Below are positions 6,002 through 6,168 of a stretch of 6,168 bases of DNA, in pieces. The stretch spans positions 1 to 6,168 of the forward strand of contig JAGLWX010000473.1 in assembly GCA_023133185.1 (NCBI GenBank). The letters run 5' to 3'. Every line of letters starts with the position of its first letter. Within the stretch, counting starts at the first letter, position 1. Made by a program: the position numbers and the translations under genes. The notes under the pieces are model-generated. The model was not told the DNA's origin. It worked only from the letters and a program-made list of their open reading frames with translations, and did not search any database. The DNA is from Fidelibacterota bacterium (lineage in GTDB: Bacteria; Fidelibacterota; UBA2242).

Positions 6002-6168
6002 CAAAAGGGCAACTCCAGATCGTAATCAACGGTGATATCAATATCCTCGGTAAGTTCATCCTCCCAGACTCCAAAGGTGCCCATTGGAAGGGTTGAACCC
6101 GGAGGAGTATAAAGTCCGATTGGTATAAAATATTCAGGGTGAGCCGCCAGGCTATCGAGAGGTAAGAA
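6001..6168 (-). CDS. C-terminal end of an unrecognised gene, 5' partial
   Basis: Reading leftward from the window edge, the frame is open for 55 codons and stops at TGA (6003-6001). It begins FLPLDSLAAHPEYFIPIGLY, passes through a Pro/Gly-rich stretch (TPPGSTLPMGTFGVW) and ends acidic (EDELTEDIDITVDYDLELPF). The stop overlaps the receptor ATG by one base, the signature of translational coupling, and the receptor's SD-like GGAG lies within this frame. I do not recognise the family. The beta-prone, acidic end would suit an exported or envelope protein working with the receptor, but that is inference from position. Because only the C-terminus is present, no start or signal sequence can be assessed. 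Confidence 0.65.
   Translation of the reverse strand, partial: FLPLDSLAAHPEYFIPIGLYTPPGSTLPMGTFGVWEDELTEDIDITVDYDLELPF
6013..6016 (-). promoter_or_regulatory. Weak Shine-Dalgarno candidate for the TonB receptor gene
   Basis: GGAG on the - strand lies 11 bases before the receptor ATG, slightly farther than usual. With the overlapping stop codon just upstream, initiation may rely more on re-initiation by terminating ribosomes than on this site. Confidence 0.4.

Noticed and set aside
6002..6004. TTG at 6004 as receptor start
   Set aside because: The ATG immediately after it gives the same signal peptide and forms the TGATG overlap with the upstream stop; TTG adds only one residue.
5886..6074. 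62-codon - strand frame overlapping the receptor start
   Set aside because: It overlaps the receptor signal peptide and the better supported coupled upstream frame in another phase; no domain or SD.

Overview
The window suggests a Gram-negative bacterium, because it encodes a TonB-dependent outer-membrane receptor with the N-terminal carboxypeptidase-regulatory-like domain common in the Bacteroidota/Calditrichota/KSB1 (FCB) side of the tree. The short non-coding gaps are packed with degenerate AT-rich heptamer repeats and a small GC-rich hairpin repeat, a style I associate with uncultured FCB-group genomes. The lineage is an inference from these features; there is no rRNA or other marker in the window.

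Layout. Positions 1-2758 (+ strand) hold a citrate lyase module. A gene cut by the left edge encodes a fusion of the acyl carrier protein (gamma, CitD) with the citryl-ACP lyase (beta, CitE). It overlaps the start of citF (alpha, the CoA/ACP transferase) by 11 bases. Positions 2759-3059 are a convergent, gene-free gap filled with repeats. Positions 3060-6168 (- strand) hold, in transcription order, the last 55 codons of an unrecognised gene (6168-6001), a TonB-dependent receptor (6001-3827) whose ATG overlaps the upstream stop as TGATG, and a HAD-family phosphatase (3764-3060).

How the genes work together. The + strand genes supply all three classical citrate lyase activities in two polypeptides: carrier and lyase in one, transferase in the other. 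Together they would cleave citrate (or possibly citramalate) to acetate and an oxoacid. The ligase and prosthetic-group genes needed for activation (citC, citX, citG) are not in the window. The - strand genes look like a separate transcription unit for uptake of an unknown ligand, with a generic phosphatase downstream. I see no evidence linking the two halves functionally.

Points of interest: the CitD-CitE fusion; a CitF whose C-terminal tail is encoded by one copy of a 35-bp hairpin repeat found again 95 bp downstream; a divergent segment in the usually glycine-rich C-terminal region of CitF; 7-bp-period arrays in both intergenic gaps; and an easily missed partial gene translationally coupled to the receptor. 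I do not see a clearly new multi-gene system.
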